From: an uncultured Kiloniella sp.
GTDB taxonomy: Bacteria; Pseudomonadota; Alphaproteobacteria; Kiloniellales; Kiloniellaceae
Assembly: GCF_937128705.1 (NCBI RefSeq)
Contig: NZ_CAKZMP010000307.1
Coordinates: 1-35,176 of the forward strand
Length of the DNA: 35,176 nucleotides
Direction: 5' to 3'
Part shown: positions 10,756 through 20,918 of the stretch, piece after piece
Layout of the letters: each line of letters starts with the position of its first letter
How positions within the stretch are numbered: the stretch's first letter is position 1
Made by a program: the position numbers and the translations under genes
Notes under the pieces: generated by a model
The model's input: the letters and a program-made list of their open reading frames with translations, nothing else
Told to the model about the DNA's origin: nothing
Database searches by the model: none

Positions 10756-12303
10756 TCAACAAGCGGTAACATCATAAGTCGCGAGAATCTTTCCTGTAAG
10801 GGCATCTTCGCAATAGAGGCTGACATCATAGCCCCACAATTGCGCTATTCTACGCATCACCTTTTCAGCTTCTTTACCATCAATTGGCACATCGTCGTGC
10901 ACCATATGGCGCAAGGTAATGGCACGGTCCCCCTCAAATTCGACATCAGCAACCTGTATATCCAATGTCATCGCTGAAACAGTATGGGATTTTGCCAAAG
11001 CACTCCGGACTTTTTTGTATCCACGGCTATCATGAATGGCTTCGACCTTTAAGTGCGGAAGGGACGAATTATCGTGAATTTGAAATAATCGAAAGTCACG
11101 AATAAGTTTCGGGCTCAAAAATTGTAAAATAAAACTCTCATCCCGGTAATTTGCCCAGGCATCTTTTAGAACCTCAATACCATTATTGGATCCTGCAATA
11201 TCAGGGAACCATTGTTTATCTTCATCTGTTGGCTCATGACATATGCGGTAAATATCCTGCATCATGGCAAATCCCAAAGCGTAAGGATTGATACCACTCC
11301 ATCTCTGATCATCAAAATCTGGCTGAGCCACAACCCGGGTATGATAATCAATAAATTCTAGCATTGCGCCTTCGGTGATTAGGCCTTTATCAAATAGTCT
11401 GTTCATAATGTAGTAATGACAAAAACAGGCACAGCCCTCGTTCATCACTTTGGTTTGCTTTTGCGGGTAAAAATACTGAGCGATATTTCGAACAATACGT
11501 AATATTTCTCGCTGCCAGTCTTCCAGTACAGGGCTATGTTTTTCAAAAAAATAAAGTAGGTTGGCTTCCGGCAATCCAAACTTGGCCATATTGGCTTCCT
11601 GACGTTGGCTTTTTACTTCACCATCCTCAACGTCCGCTTCATTATGCGGCAGTGTACGCCAGATATCTCTATAATCACCGCGTTTATGCTCTTCACGATC
11701 GTCTATGCGCTGTTTCGCCATTTCACGAGACATGGGGGCAGGTCTTGAATAGTGATCGACCGCGTTCTCACGAAGTGCATGTGCCGCATCCAACAATTCT
11801 TCCACGGCTTCAACACCATGTCGCTCTTCGCACTTATTGATGTATTCACGGGCAAAATGCATATAGTCCAGAATAGCTTCTGCATCTGTCCATTGTTTGA
11901 ATAGATGGTTATTTTTGAAGAAATGATTATGCCCAAACGCAGCGTGGGCGACGACCAGTGCCTGCATCGTCATGGTGTTTTCTTCCATGATGTAGCTGAT
12001 ACAAGGGCTAGAATTTATAACAATCTCATAGGCAAGGCCCCGCATACCTTTGCGGTAATAAAATTCGTCCTGAACAAAGCTTTTACCAAATGACCAATGA
12101 TTGTACATCAATGGCATACCAATACCTGAATAGGCATCCAACATTTGTTCAGAGGTAATAACCTCTATTTGATTTGGATAAACATTCAACCCCAACTCGG
12201 TATTTGCGATTTCTTCTATGGCATCATAGACACAATCGAGCTTCTCAAAGCTCCATTCCGCACCTTCATACAGCGGCTTCTGTACCTCTTGTGCCTTTGC
12301 CAT
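10756..12303 (-). CDS. SpoVR family protein
   Basis: 515 aa; YSGIGMPLMYNHWSFGKSF, NEGCACFCHYYIMNRLFDKG, NPYALGFAMMQDIYRI. Confidence 0.96.
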   Translation of the reverse strand: MAKAQEVQKPLYEGAEWSFEKLDCVYDAIEEIANTELGLNVYPNQIEVITSEQMLDAYSGIGMPLMYNHWSFGKSFVQDEFYYRKGMRGLAYEIVINSSPCISYIMEENTMTMQALVVAHAAFGHNHFFKNNHLFKQWTDAEAILDYMHFAREYINKCEERHGVEAVEELLDAAHALRENAVDHYSRPAPMSREMAKQRIDDREEHKRGDYRDIWRTLPHNEADVEDGEVKSQRQEANMAKFGLPEANLLYFFEKHSPVLEDWQREILRIVRNIAQYFYPQKQTKVMNEGCACFCHYYIMNRLFDKGLITEGAMLEFIDYHTRVVAQPDFDDQRWSGINPYALGFAMMQDIYRICHEPTDEDKQWFPDIAGSNNGIEVLKDAWANYRDESFILQFLSPKLIRDFRLFQIHDNSSLPHLKVEAIHDSRGYKKVRSALAKSHTVSAMTLDIQVADVEFEGDRAITLRHMVHDDVPIDGKEAEKVMRRIAQLWGYDVSLYCEDALTGKILATYDVTAC

Positions 12304-12399
12304 AAGAACTCCTTTCTAATACTGTCCTGACCACCAACCGCACAAAAATACCAACTCATTGGGCTCTATGTTTCACGAGATGTTCAGCTTTCTTTGGTA

Positions 12400-13704
12400 T
12401 TAATTTTCCCCGGCATCCTCTTTTGAAAATAAATCCCTAAAAACAGGAAAAATATCATTCGGTTTGACAACTCTTCGCATGGCAAATTGTTCAAAACCCC
12501 CGGTTAGTTGAGCATAAATCCGCCAAAGATCGGTCATGTTTTGTTCGTCTTTGAAGATCTCAAGCTCTTGCTCATCCATAACCTCAATATAAGCAAAGTA
12601 CTGACAGGCCGGCAGGATCACATCGCCCATTATGGCGAGGCATTTTTCCCGATCACTTGCAAAGTTATCGCCATCAGACGCTTGGGCCGCATAGACATTC
12701 CAGTCGCCAAGGGGATAGCGATCTTTTAGAACTTTCTGCATTTCTTCCAGTGCAGAAGAAACAATGGTTCCCCCTGTCTCTCTGGAATAGAAAAAAGTCT
12801 CTTCATCAACCTCTTTTGCCATGTGTGTATGGCGAATAAAAACTAGCTCAACCCGTTCGTATTGAGTGGAAAGAAACAGATGCAGAAGCATAAAGAACCT
12901 TTTTGCCAGATCTTTCATGCTTTCACTCATTGACCCGGAAACATCCATCAAACAAAACATCACAGCACGCGTGTTCGGTTTTGGAATTTTTGTGAACGAT
13001 TTGTAGCGAACGTCCAAGGGGTCAATGTAGGGAACAAATCGACGACGATGCTCTAGGAATTCAAGTTGCTCGTGGAGCTCTTTAAGTTTTTTGGTTTTCC
13101 GCCCTCTCGCCTCAAGGTCCAGTATCTCTTCACGAAGTGAGTTAAGTTCCTCACTTCCTGGCCGCTTCATCGAAATTCGACGGGCAAGGCTATGCCGCAT
13201 TGTTCGCTTCAAATCAAGATTACTAGGTGATCCGACGCGTACATATCCAGCTCGCTGCTTCTCAAACTCAACTTCTTCTTTCAGTGACGTTTTCACCAGA
13301 TCTGGTAGCTCCAGATCTTCAAAGAAAACATCCAGAAACTCCTCTCGAGACAAAGAGAACTGGAAACTGTCTTCTCCCTCACCATCTTCACTGGCTTTTT
13401 TCCCGCCCTGCCCCTCACCACCTTTTGGCGGACGCTTTATCTGATCCCCAGTCGAGAATTCTTTGTTGCCCGGCAAAACACGATCATGCTTGCCTTTAGA
13501 ATAGTCATACTTGAAACGAGGTTCGTTTAACCCCTTAGAGGGAATGGTTATGCGACCATTATGACCTATATCGGTCACTTTACCGCCATTAACAGCCTCT
13601 TTTACGGCTTTGCGTATCTGACTTTGAGCACGACGAATAAACCTCTGCCGATTGGGTAAACTCTTGCCCTTTGGATTTAGTCGCCTGTCAATAAAATGCA
13701 TCAT
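12400..13704 (-). CDS. YeaH/YhbH family protein (DUF444, VWA-like)
   Basis: MHFIDRRLNPKGKSLPNRQRFIRR N-terminus; FCLMDVSGSMSESMKDLAKRFF; likely start near 13701-13704 (ORF extends to 13725). Confidence 0.95.
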   Translation of the reverse strand: MMHFIDRRLNPKGKSLPNRQRFIRRAQSQIRKAVKEAVNGGKVTDIGHNGRITIPSKGLNEPRFKYDYSKGKHDRVLPGNKEFSTGDQIKRPPKGGEGQGGKKASEDGEGEDSFQFSLSREEFLDVFFEDLELPDLVKTSLKEEVEFEKQRAGYVRVGSPSNLDLKRTMRHSLARRISMKRPGSEELNSLREEILDLEARGRKTKKLKELHEQLEFLEHRRRFVPYIDPLDVRYKSFTKIPKPNTRAVMFCLMDVSGSMSESMKDLAKRFFMLLHLFLSTQYERVELVFIRHTHMAKEVDEETFFYSRETGGTIVSSALEEMQKVLKDRYPLGDWNVYAAQASDGDNFASDREKCLAIMGDVILPACQYFAYIEVMDEQELEIFKDEQNMTDLWRIYAQLTGGFEQFAMRRVVKPNDIFPVFRDLFSKEDAGEN

Positions 13705-13745
13705 GCTGTTAGTCCACCTATCCATTGCCTCGCAAGATCATCTGA

Positions 13746-15689
13746 CTAACCCGCTTTATTCACACGCATATACCAATCAACCAACCGATGAACCTGTCGC
13801 TTGCTATAGCCACGATCAACCATCCGATCGACAAATTCATTGTGCTTGGATTCAGTCTTCTTATCTTTTTTCGATCCGAAAGAAATCACTGGCAACAGGT
13901 CTTCCACCTGACTGAACATCCGTTTTTCAATTACTTCTCGTAATTTTTCATAGGATGTCCAACGGGGATTGTGCCCTTTGTTGTTAGCCCGGGCACGCAG
14001 CGTAAATTTCACAACCTCGTTTCTAAAGTCTTTCGGGTTTGAAATTCCCGCCGGTTTCTCAATCTTGGACAGCTCCTGATCCAAAATCCGAGGATCAAGC
14101 AGTTGTCCCGTATCAGGATCTTTGAAATCGTGCCCTTCGATCCACGCATCAGCATAAGAAATATAGCGATCAAAAAGATTTTGCCCAAAATCTGAATAGG
14201 ATTCCAAATAGGCCTTTTGAATCTCATTCCCGATAAATTCAGCGTAGCGGACAGATAAATAGCCTTTGATGAACTCAAGATAGCGTTTCTCTATTTCATC
14301 AGGGAATTGTTCACGCTGTATTGCCTGTTCCAATACGTACATAAGGTGCACTGGATCGGCTGCAACTTCATTCGGATCATAGTTAAATGTCTCGGCCAAA
14401 ACCTTGAAGGCAAAACGAGTAGAAACACCATTCATACCTTCGTTCTGTCCAGCAGCTTCCCGGTATTCCTGAATCGGTTTTGCATTCGGATCGACATCTT
14501 TTAGATTATCGCCATTATAGACCCGCATCTTTGAGAAAATATTGGAATTTTCATGTTCTTTTAAACGCGTCATCACACTGAACTGTGACATCATTTCCAA
14601 TGTTGACGGTGCACAGTGGGTATCATTAAGGTCGCTATCTCTCAGCAGCTTATGATAAATATCAGCTTCTTCATTAGCACGTAAGCTATAGGGAACCTTG
14701 ATCACGCAAACACGATCAATAAAGGCTTCATTGTTTTTATTGTTCTTAAAATTTTGCCATTCAGATTCATTTGAATGCGCCAGAATAATACCCTGGAAAG
14801 GTATCGCCCCAAGGTTTTCGGTTCCCACATAATTACCTTCCTGCGTCGCGGTCAGTAAGGGGTGTAACATTTTAATCGGCGCTTTAAACATTTCGACAAA
14901 TTCAAGTAATCCCTGCGTCGCCATGTTCAAGCCACCACTATAGGAATAAGCATCTGAATCGTTTTGGCTATAATATTCCAGTTTCCGAATATCAACCTTC
15001 CCAACAAGGGTCGAAATATCTTGATTATTTTCATCACCGGGTTCTGTTTTGGAAATACAAATTTGACGTAGTTTTGATGGGAACATCTTTACTACTGTAA
15101 ACTTGGAAATATCACCTTCAAATTCTTCTAAACGTTTAAGTGCCCAGGGGGATATCAATCCTGTCAGGCGATGTTTGGGAATGTGATACTTGTCCTCAAG
15201 GAGATCCCCCATTGTCTCTGGATTAAACAGGCCAAGAGGAGATTCAAAAATAGGGCTGATATGATCACCGGCTTTCAAAACGTAAACCGGACAATTCTCC
15301 ATTAAAATCTTTAACCGTTCAGCAATTGAAGATTTACCGCCGCCAACTGGTCCCAATAGATAAAGGATCTGCTTTTTTTCTTCGAGGCCTTGAGAAGCAT
15401 GTTTAAAGAAGCCAACAATGCGTTCTATGGTTTCTTCCATACCATAGAACTCGCTAAAGCTTGGGTAGCGCTTGATTGTCCGGTTCATAAAAATCCGGCC
15501 CATACGTTCATCTTGGCTTGTATCAAAAAGTTCAGGCGTACCAATGGCATCCAGCATTCGTTCTGCTGTCGAGGCATACATAACCCTGTCTTCCCTGCAT
15601 CCAGACAAGTAATCCCTCAACGACATTTCGCTTTCTTGCCGGCTACCGTATAGCTCGGAATAGGCGTCGAAAATATCGGTCTTGGGCAT
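13746..15689 (-). CDS. PrkA family serine protein kinase (YeaG homolog)
   Basis: LGPVGGGKSSIAERLK Walker A, full PrkA-like sequence; start MPKTDIFDAY at 15689 with GAGGAGGT Shine-Dalgarno (ORF extends to 15770). Confidence 0.96.
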   Translation of the reverse strand: MPKTDIFDAYSELYGSRQESEMSLRDYLSGCREDRVMYASTAERMLDAIGTPELFDTSQDERMGRIFMNRTIKRYPSFSEFYGMEETIERIVGFFKHASQGLEEKKQILYLLGPVGGGKSSIAERLKILMENCPVYVLKAGDHISPIFESPLGLFNPETMGDLLEDKYHIPKHRLTGLISPWALKRLEEFEGDISKFTVVKMFPSKLRQICISKTEPGDENNQDISTLVGKVDIRKLEYYSQNDSDAYSYSGGLNMATQGLLEFVEMFKAPIKMLHPLLTATQEGNYVGTENLGAIPFQGIILAHSNESEWQNFKNNKNNEAFIDRVCVIKVPYSLRANEEADIYHKLLRDSDLNDTHCAPSTLEMMSQFSVMTRLKEHENSNIFSKMRVYNGDNLKDVDPNAKPIQEYREAAGQNEGMNGVSTRFAFKVLAETFNYDPNEVAADPVHLMYVLEQAIQREQFPDEIEKRYLEFIKGYLSVRYAEFIGNEIQKAYLESYSDFGQNLFDRYISYADAWIEGHDFKDPDTGQLLDPRILDQELSKIEKPAGISNPKDFRNEVVKFTLRARANNKGHNPRWTSYEKLREVIEKRMFSQVEDLLPVISFGSKKDKKTESKHNEFVDRMVDRGYSKRQVHRLVDWYMRVNKAG

Positions 15690-15923
15690 TATGACCTCCT
15701 CTATATATTGGCTTAACCTGAAATGCGTTCCTTTATAAAAACAGCCTTCTATCGCTTCTTTACACAACAATGAGATTTTAGGAGGCTGAACTAAAACTCA
15801 TAAAGGCGGGTATCAAAGAAACACAAAACGAATGCGCGTTACTCTAATCTTTTGATACTGCTCTTATATTTTTTACGTTCTAACCTGCCAGCTGGATTAA
15901 CTATTTTCTTTTTTATTCTAAAA

Positions 15924-15967
15924 AAATAAAAAACCCCGGCTTAACCAATAGGCTAAACTGGGGCTAT
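15924..15967 (-). terminator. Rho-independent terminator of the threonine aldolase gene
   Basis: Minus strand AGCCCCaGTTTAgcctattggtTAAGCcGGGGTTTTTT. Confidence 0.7.
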
Positions 15968-16000
15968 TTTCACAATTTAGTTCAGATAAACGCAGAAGCC

Positions 16001-17038
16001 TTAAAGGATTTGTCCCCGCGCGATTTCAACGAACCGATCGACATCAGCTTGGCTTGAGTTAAAGGACATGACCAAACGAACCAAAGACCTTTTTTCCCCT
16101 GGCAGCATTTCATAAAATTCAAAACCTGCTTCTTTCAAGACACTGACCATCGCCCTTGGCATCGTTAGAAAAAGTATATTTGCTTCTACAGGATGTACGA
16201 ATTCAATCGAGGCGATATCAGACAGTCCCATCGCCATACGCTTCGCCATATCATTGGCTTGCATGGCATTTCTTTGCCATAAATTATTGTCCAGATAAGC
16301 AGTCAGTTGAGCAGACAAAAAACGCATTTTTGAAATAAAATGCCCGCCGCGTACGCGCCTGTTTTCAAGTTCCTTTACATTTGGCTTTCCAAAAAACACG
16401 ACTAGCTCAGCGCCCATTGCCCCGTTTTTTGTTGCCCCGAAAGAAAGGACATCAACCCCGGAACGCCACGTAAGATCAGCGGGCGAGCAATTGGTTCCAA
16501 CGACAGCATTGGCAAACCGGGCACCATCCATATGAACCTTGAGATTATTCTCTTTGGCAACTTCTGCAATCGCCATAATTTCATCTGGCCGATAAAGTGT
16601 TCCAGCCTCAGTTGTTTGGGTCAGGCTAACCAAGCTGGGTTGCGTATGACGTGGAACACCGCGCCCAAAAATTGCGTCTTTCAGCGACTGTCCCGTAAAC
16701 TTACCATGATCACCGGGTAAAGGAATGAGCTTTGCGCCACCCGAATAAAATTCAGAAGCGCCACATTCATCAGTATTGATATGTGCTTCTTTATGGCAAT
16801 AAACGGTGCCATAGGCTGGGGTTAAATAGGAAATAGGCAAAACATTGGCCGCAGTCCCACTAATAACAGGGAACACCGTCACATCTGTCTCGAATATCTC
16901 GGCCACCTTAGCAGATAAGCCATCTGTCCACTTATCCGCGCCATAGCTCATCGCTGCATGATCATCATTCGCTTTGATCATTGCATCCATAATTTCAGGC
17001 GAAACACCTGTGACGTTATCTGAGGCAAAGTTTGTCAT
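16001..17038 (-). CDS. ltaE: Low-specificity L-threonine aldolase / beta-eliminating lyase family
   Basis: 345 aa; FASDNVTGVSPEIMDAMIKAN, HMDGARFANAV, LSFGATKNGAMGAE PLP-lysine region. Confidence 0.9.
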   Translation of the reverse strand: MTNFASDNVTGVSPEIMDAMIKANDDHAAMSYGADKWTDGLSAKVAEIFETDVTVFPVISGTAANVLPISYLTPAYGTVYCHKEAHINTDECGASEFYSGGAKLIPLPGDHGKFTGQSLKDAIFGRGVPRHTQPSLVSLTQTTEAGTLYRPDEIMAIAEVAKENNLKVHMDGARFANAVVGTNCSPADLTWRSGVDVLSFGATKNGAMGAELVVFFGKPNVKELENRRVRGGHFISKMRFLSAQLTAYLDNNLWQRNAMQANDMAKRMAMGLSDIASIEFVHPVEANILFLTMPRAMVSVLKEAGFEFYEMLPGEKRSLVRLVMSFNSSQADVDRFVEIARGQIL

Positions 17039-17103
17039 ACTGCCTGTTCCATCTATTCTTTAATCAACATTTTAAAATACATTTAGTTATCTTATTGAGG
17101 ATA

Positions 17104-17478
17104 TCAGTTGCCCGAAATATTAATCTGCCACCCCCCTATTTTGGTGCCATTGCTACTGTCATAAATATCCACACGCTGACAATCGCGTGTTAGTTCGCCA
17201 TCAAAACGGAAAAGAACCGTATTCCCTCGTAATTGCGCATCAGCCAAGCGGCACCCTGCGGGAATTTTCACCTCGATAGAGCCAAAGCTCTGACCCGAAA
17301 TTTTCAAGTCCTTGCCGATAACCTGCGCTTCAGAAACTATTTCAGCTTCATTGGACTTTTTTGATAGAGTCCCATCACTTAACCTTGTCGAAATTGTATA
17401 AATAACAACGGCAAATCCAACAACCAGTAGAATAGTCATTATCGCAACGGCTATCTTAATAGCTTTCATCTTAATCAA
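17104..17478 (-). CDS. DUF6476-like membrane-anchored protein
   Basis: 124 aa, single N-terminal TM; divergent from the RluA gene; family assignment from remembered context. Confidence 0.6.
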   Translation of the reverse strand: MIKMKAIKIAVAIMTILLVVGFAVVIYTISTRLSDGTLSKKSNEAEIVSEAQVIGKDLKISGQSFGSIEVKIPAGCRLADAQLRGNTVLFRFDGELTRDCQRVDIYDSSNGTKIGGWQINISGN

Positions 17479-17569
17479 CCCACGAGTAAAAGGAAGTCAT
17501 GTAATAAGCGAGCAAAGCCTGTTCGGCAAGCCAGAGCAGTCTGTAAAGAGAAGCCAATACGAGGAAAAC

Positions 17570-18556
17570 ATGCCAGATAACGGCAATAACACTGATCATC
17601 CACAGATCTACAATTTGATCGTTTCAGATGCAGAAAAAAAACAACGCCTCGACCGCTTTCTCGTGAACCACCTTCCTGATCTGTCCAGAAGCCGGTTGCA
17701 AGCGCTTATTTCTGAAAGCTGCCTCGCCATTGACGAAGCCATAATTGAAACACCGAATTACCGTTTAAAGCCGGGTCAAAAATTAACACTGACCGTTCCC
17801 TTAGCAGCTGATCCAGAACCGATAGCACAAGATATCCCGCTCGATATTATATATGAAGATCCTTACCTTCTTATTGTAAATAAACCATCAGGTATGGTTG
17901 TTCATCCCGCCCCAGGAAACAGCGATGGAACGTTGGTCAACGCCCTGCTCTATCATTGCGGAGATGATTTCAAAGGCATTGGGGGCGTACGTCGCCCCGG
18001 CATTGTGCACCGTATTGACAAGGACACCAGCGGCTTAATGGTTGTCGCTAAAACGGACGAATGCCATCAGGGTCTGGTACAGCTTTTTGCCACACACGAT
18101 ATAGAACGTAGCTATAACGCAATTGTATGGGGATTTCCCAAACCCGCTGCGGGGCGAATTCAAGGGAACATTGGTCGTAGCCCTAAGAACCGAAAGAAGA
18201 TGGCCGTTGTACCTAGAGGCGGGAAAACTGCTGTAACCCATTATAAAACCCTGGACGTACTTTCTAATGGCGCGGCAAGCTTAATAGAGTGTCGCTTGGA
18301 AACAGGGCGCACCCATCAAATTCGCGTACACATGACCCACATAGGCCACCCGCTTCTCGGCGACCCCCTTTACGGCAGTCAAAGCCAAAGCAGGATCAAG
18401 AACCTTCCCGAAGAAGCACAGGTGCTAATGAAAACGTTCAATAGACAGGCGTTACACGCCAAAACACTTGGATTTGTTCACCCCATAACAAAAGAAAATC
18501 TTTCTTTTTCCAGTGAACTATCAAGAGATTTGAAAGATTTGATTATTAGTTTATAA
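17570..18556 (+). CDS. rluD: RluA family 23S rRNA pseudouridine synthase (RluD-like)
   Basis: S4-like N-terminus RLDRFLVNHLPDLSRSRLQALI; GIVHRIDKDTSGLMVVAKT catalytic motif; GRTHQIRVHMTHIGHPLLGDPLYG. Confidence 0.93.
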   Translation: MPDNGNNTDHPQIYNLIVSDAEKKQRLDRFLVNHLPDLSRSRLQALISESCLAIDEAIIETPNYRLKPGQKLTLTVPLAADPEPIAQDIPLDIIYEDPYLLIVNKPSGMVVHPAPGNSDGTLVNALLYHCGDDFKGIGGVRRPGIVHRIDKDTSGLMVVAKTDECHQGLVQLFATHDIERSYNAIVWGFPKPAAGRIQGNIGRSPKNRKKMAVVPRGGKTAVTHYKTLDVLSNGAASLIECRLETGRTHQIRVHMTHIGHPLLGDPLYGSQSQSRIKNLPEEAQVLMKTFNRQALHAKTLGFVHPITKENLSFSSELSRDLKDLIISL

Positions 18557-18687
18557 TAATTAAAAATCGCATTTAGAATTAAGTTACCTCTTGTGCACCG
18601 CGGCATGACACACCATATCTAGCATCACGCAGAGAAATGCCGTTGTGAGCATTGCATCATAACTAGCTACGAAAAGGGGAACGTAAA

Positions 18688-19572
18688 ATGGTATCATCAA
18701 AAATCCCAGCCCTGACACCAGAGGGAAACCTATCACGGTATCTTCAGGATATCCGTAAGTTTCCTATGCTAGAGCAAAATCAGGAATACATGCTCGCCAA
18801 ACGCTGGCGTGAACATGACGATACAGATGCCGCACACACACTTGTGACCAGTCATCTGCGTCTCGTTGCAAAAATTGCAATGGGCTATCGCGGTTACGGA
18901 CTACCCGTTTCGGAACTAATTTCCGAAGGCAACGTCGGCATGATGCAGGCCGTAAAACGCTTTGACCCGGAAAAAGGCTTCCGTCTCGCCACATATGCGA
19001 TGTGGTGGATCAGAGCGTCAATCCAAGAATACATCCTCCACTCTTGGTCACTCGTCAAAATGGGGACAACCGCTGCGCAGAAAAAACTGTTTTTCAACTT
19101 GCGCAAACTTAAAGGGCAAATGTCAGCTATTGATGAAGGTGATCTGTCACCTGAACAGGTAACTCATATCGCCGACACCCTCAAAGTTTCAGAGAACGAT
19201 GTGGTTCAGATGAACCGCCGCCTTGCCGGTCCGGATAACTCTTTGAATGCTCCCTTACGCATTGATGGCGACGGAGAGTGGCAAGACTGGTTGGTTGATG
19301 AAACAGAAAGCCAAGAAGTTCAATTTGCAGAGTCTGAAGAGCTCACAAAGCGTCGGGCTTTACTTGAAGATGCATTGCAAACACTGAATGAGCGGGAAAG
19401 ACATATCCTTCAAGAACGTCGTTTAAAAGACAACCCTACGACACTGGAAGATCTTTCTCATGTTTATGACATCAGTCGTGAACGCGTCAGACAAATCGAG
19501 GTCCGTGCGTTCGAAAAATTGCAAAAAGCGATCAAGAATGCTGCCATCGAACAAAAGCTAGCCATTTCATAG
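18688..19572 (+). CDS. rpoH: RNA polymerase sigma factor RpoH (sigma-32)
   Basis: QKKLFFNLRKLK RpoH box; region 2 GLPVSELISEGNVGMMQAVKRFDPEKGFRLATYAMWWIRASIQEYIL; region 4 HTH. Confidence 0.97.
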   Translation: MVSSKIPALTPEGNLSRYLQDIRKFPMLEQNQEYMLAKRWREHDDTDAAHTLVTSHLRLVAKIAMGYRGYGLPVSELISEGNVGMMQAVKRFDPEKGFRLATYAMWWIRASIQEYILHSWSLVKMGTTAAQKKLFFNLRKLKGQMSAIDEGDLSPEQVTHIADTLKVSENDVVQMNRRLAGPDNSLNAPLRIDGDGEWQDWLVDETESQEVQFAESEELTKRRALLEDALQTLNERERHILQERRLKDNPTTLEDLSHVYDISRERVRQIEVRAFEKLQKAIKNAAIEQKLAIS

Positions 19573-19589
19573 GTCAACATAAAAACACA

Positions 19590-19626
19590 AAAAAGCCAGT
19601 TGGATACGTCTAACTGGCTTTTTTAT
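19590..19626 (+). terminator. Rho-independent terminator after rpoH
   Basis: AAAAAGCCAGTTggatacgtctAACTGGCTTTTTT. Confidence 0.9.
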
Positions 19627-19745
19627 TGTCCAGTAAGACAGTCTTTCCCAAACACCGCAGTCTCCTTATAAAAATTTGCTGGAAAATAACGTTTTGAAAA
19701 GCTAATTTCCAAAATCAATTTATGAAAAGAAAAACAAGGCTCGTC

Positions 19746-20450
19746 ATGACCTCTTCAGAAAAGACATTCGAAGACAATCTTCCCAAATGGATGTGGTTAT
19801 GGCTACCTATCATTCTGGTATTAATCCTGTTGGTGACAGGACTTGTTCTACCAGGTCAGGTCTATAGTGACTGGATCGGTAACGAACGGACAGGAATACT
19901 GGAAACCTCTCATGCAATTATTCCAGCCATATCTTTCCTATTGGCTTTGCGTATCATTTTTCACCCAAAGGTCCCGACGTTTTCTTTCCTCTGGTTTTGG
20001 ATTTTACTTGCTGCGCTGGGCAGCTTTTATATGTCCGGGGAAGAAGCCAGTTGGGGGCAGCACTGGTTCCAATGGGATACATCTGACGAATGGTCAAAAA
20101 TTAATGACCAAGGAGAAACCAATTTCCATAACACCAGCTCTTGGCTGGATCAAAAACCACGCACAATTTTGGAAATTGGCATCATTTTAGGTGGTATTAT
20201 TCTCCCCTTTATTTTTCTGCGCAAGCCAAGCCTGAGAAACCACCCCTACGCTATTATTGTGCCAACACTGGTTTTACTACCCACTGCGATTATAGCTGAA
20301 ACCACACGCATGACAGAACGGCTATTTGCCGCTTTGGATGTACCTTTTCGTTTTTTTCAAAGGGCAAGTGAAGTCCAAGAACTCTTTTTCGCCCTTTTTG
20401 TTCTTTATTATTTAATCATGATTTTAAAGAGAGTGAAAAGACTCAACTGA
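19746..20450 (+). CDS. Multi-pass membrane protein of unknown function
   Basis: About six hydrophobic segments; GEEASWGQHWFQW and NDQGETNFHN motif; start at 19746 or 19722. Confidence 0.7.
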   Translation: MTSSEKTFEDNLPKWMWLWLPIILVLILLVTGLVLPGQVYSDWIGNERTGILETSHAIIPAISFLLALRIIFHPKVPTFSFLWFWILLAALGSFYMSGEEASWGQHWFQWDTSDEWSKINDQGETNFHNTSSWLDQKPRTILEIGIILGGIILPFIFLRKPSLRNHPYAIIVPTLVLLPTAIIAETTRMTERLFAALDVPFRFFQRASEVQELFFALFVLYYLIMILKRVKRLN

Positions 20451-20910
20451 CTTCTTGCTCTTGAGGTTCAGCATCTTGCTCAGGCGTAGCACTCACCGAT
20501 TGCTTAACGCCGTCCCCCCACGCCTCGACAAGATCATCCTGATAGCGGCGAATGGCTTTAATCTTGCCATCGGTTGAGATGCTTAAATAGCTAGAAACAA
20601 AAATCGGTGTTCCGAGATAAAGAATCCATCCCAAGCCCGCAGCACCATATGCAACCATCATGTTCCATGGATCAGAAATTGCGCTGAAAGCACCATCAAA
20701 GGACTGCCCCCGCTCCCAAAGTTCCATTAATGGGGGAAGAACACCGCAAAAGTTTGGTAAACCTATCGTAACTGTAAAATAGCGATGCGGATTACGATCA
20801 ATCACATAGACGACCAAGCTGGGCACCATTAACACAGCAAGTAATATTGCTGATGGCATTAACACCGCCGCAAGCACAAGCAAAATTAGTAGAAGAAGTA
20901 TGCGACTCAT
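20443..20910 (-). CDS. Small membrane protein of unknown function, downstream partner of the kinase-like gene
   Basis: MSRILLLLILLVLAAVLMPSAILL; several TM segments; 8 bp after the kinase-like stop; the ORF-track start at 20967 would overlap the upstream gene. Confidence 0.65.
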   Translation of the reverse strand: MSRILLLLILLVLAAVLMPSAILLAVLMVPSLVVYVIDRNPHRYFTVTIGLPNFCGVLPPLMELWERGQSFDGAFSAISDPWNMMVAYGAAGLGWILYLGTPIFVSSYLSISTDGKIKAIRRYQDDLVEAWGDGVKQSVSATPEQDAEPQEQEVS

Positions 20911-20918
20911 TTTATCCT

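Noticed and set aside
12338-12354. Sigma54-like promoter upstream of spoVR (minus strand TTGGTATTTTTGTGCGG)
   Set aside because: GG to GC spacing is 9, not the required 10, and the flanks are poor
13091-13444. 117-aa Ser/Arg-rich ORF on the plus strand
   Set aside because: Antisense to yeaH; composition is the complement of its charged region
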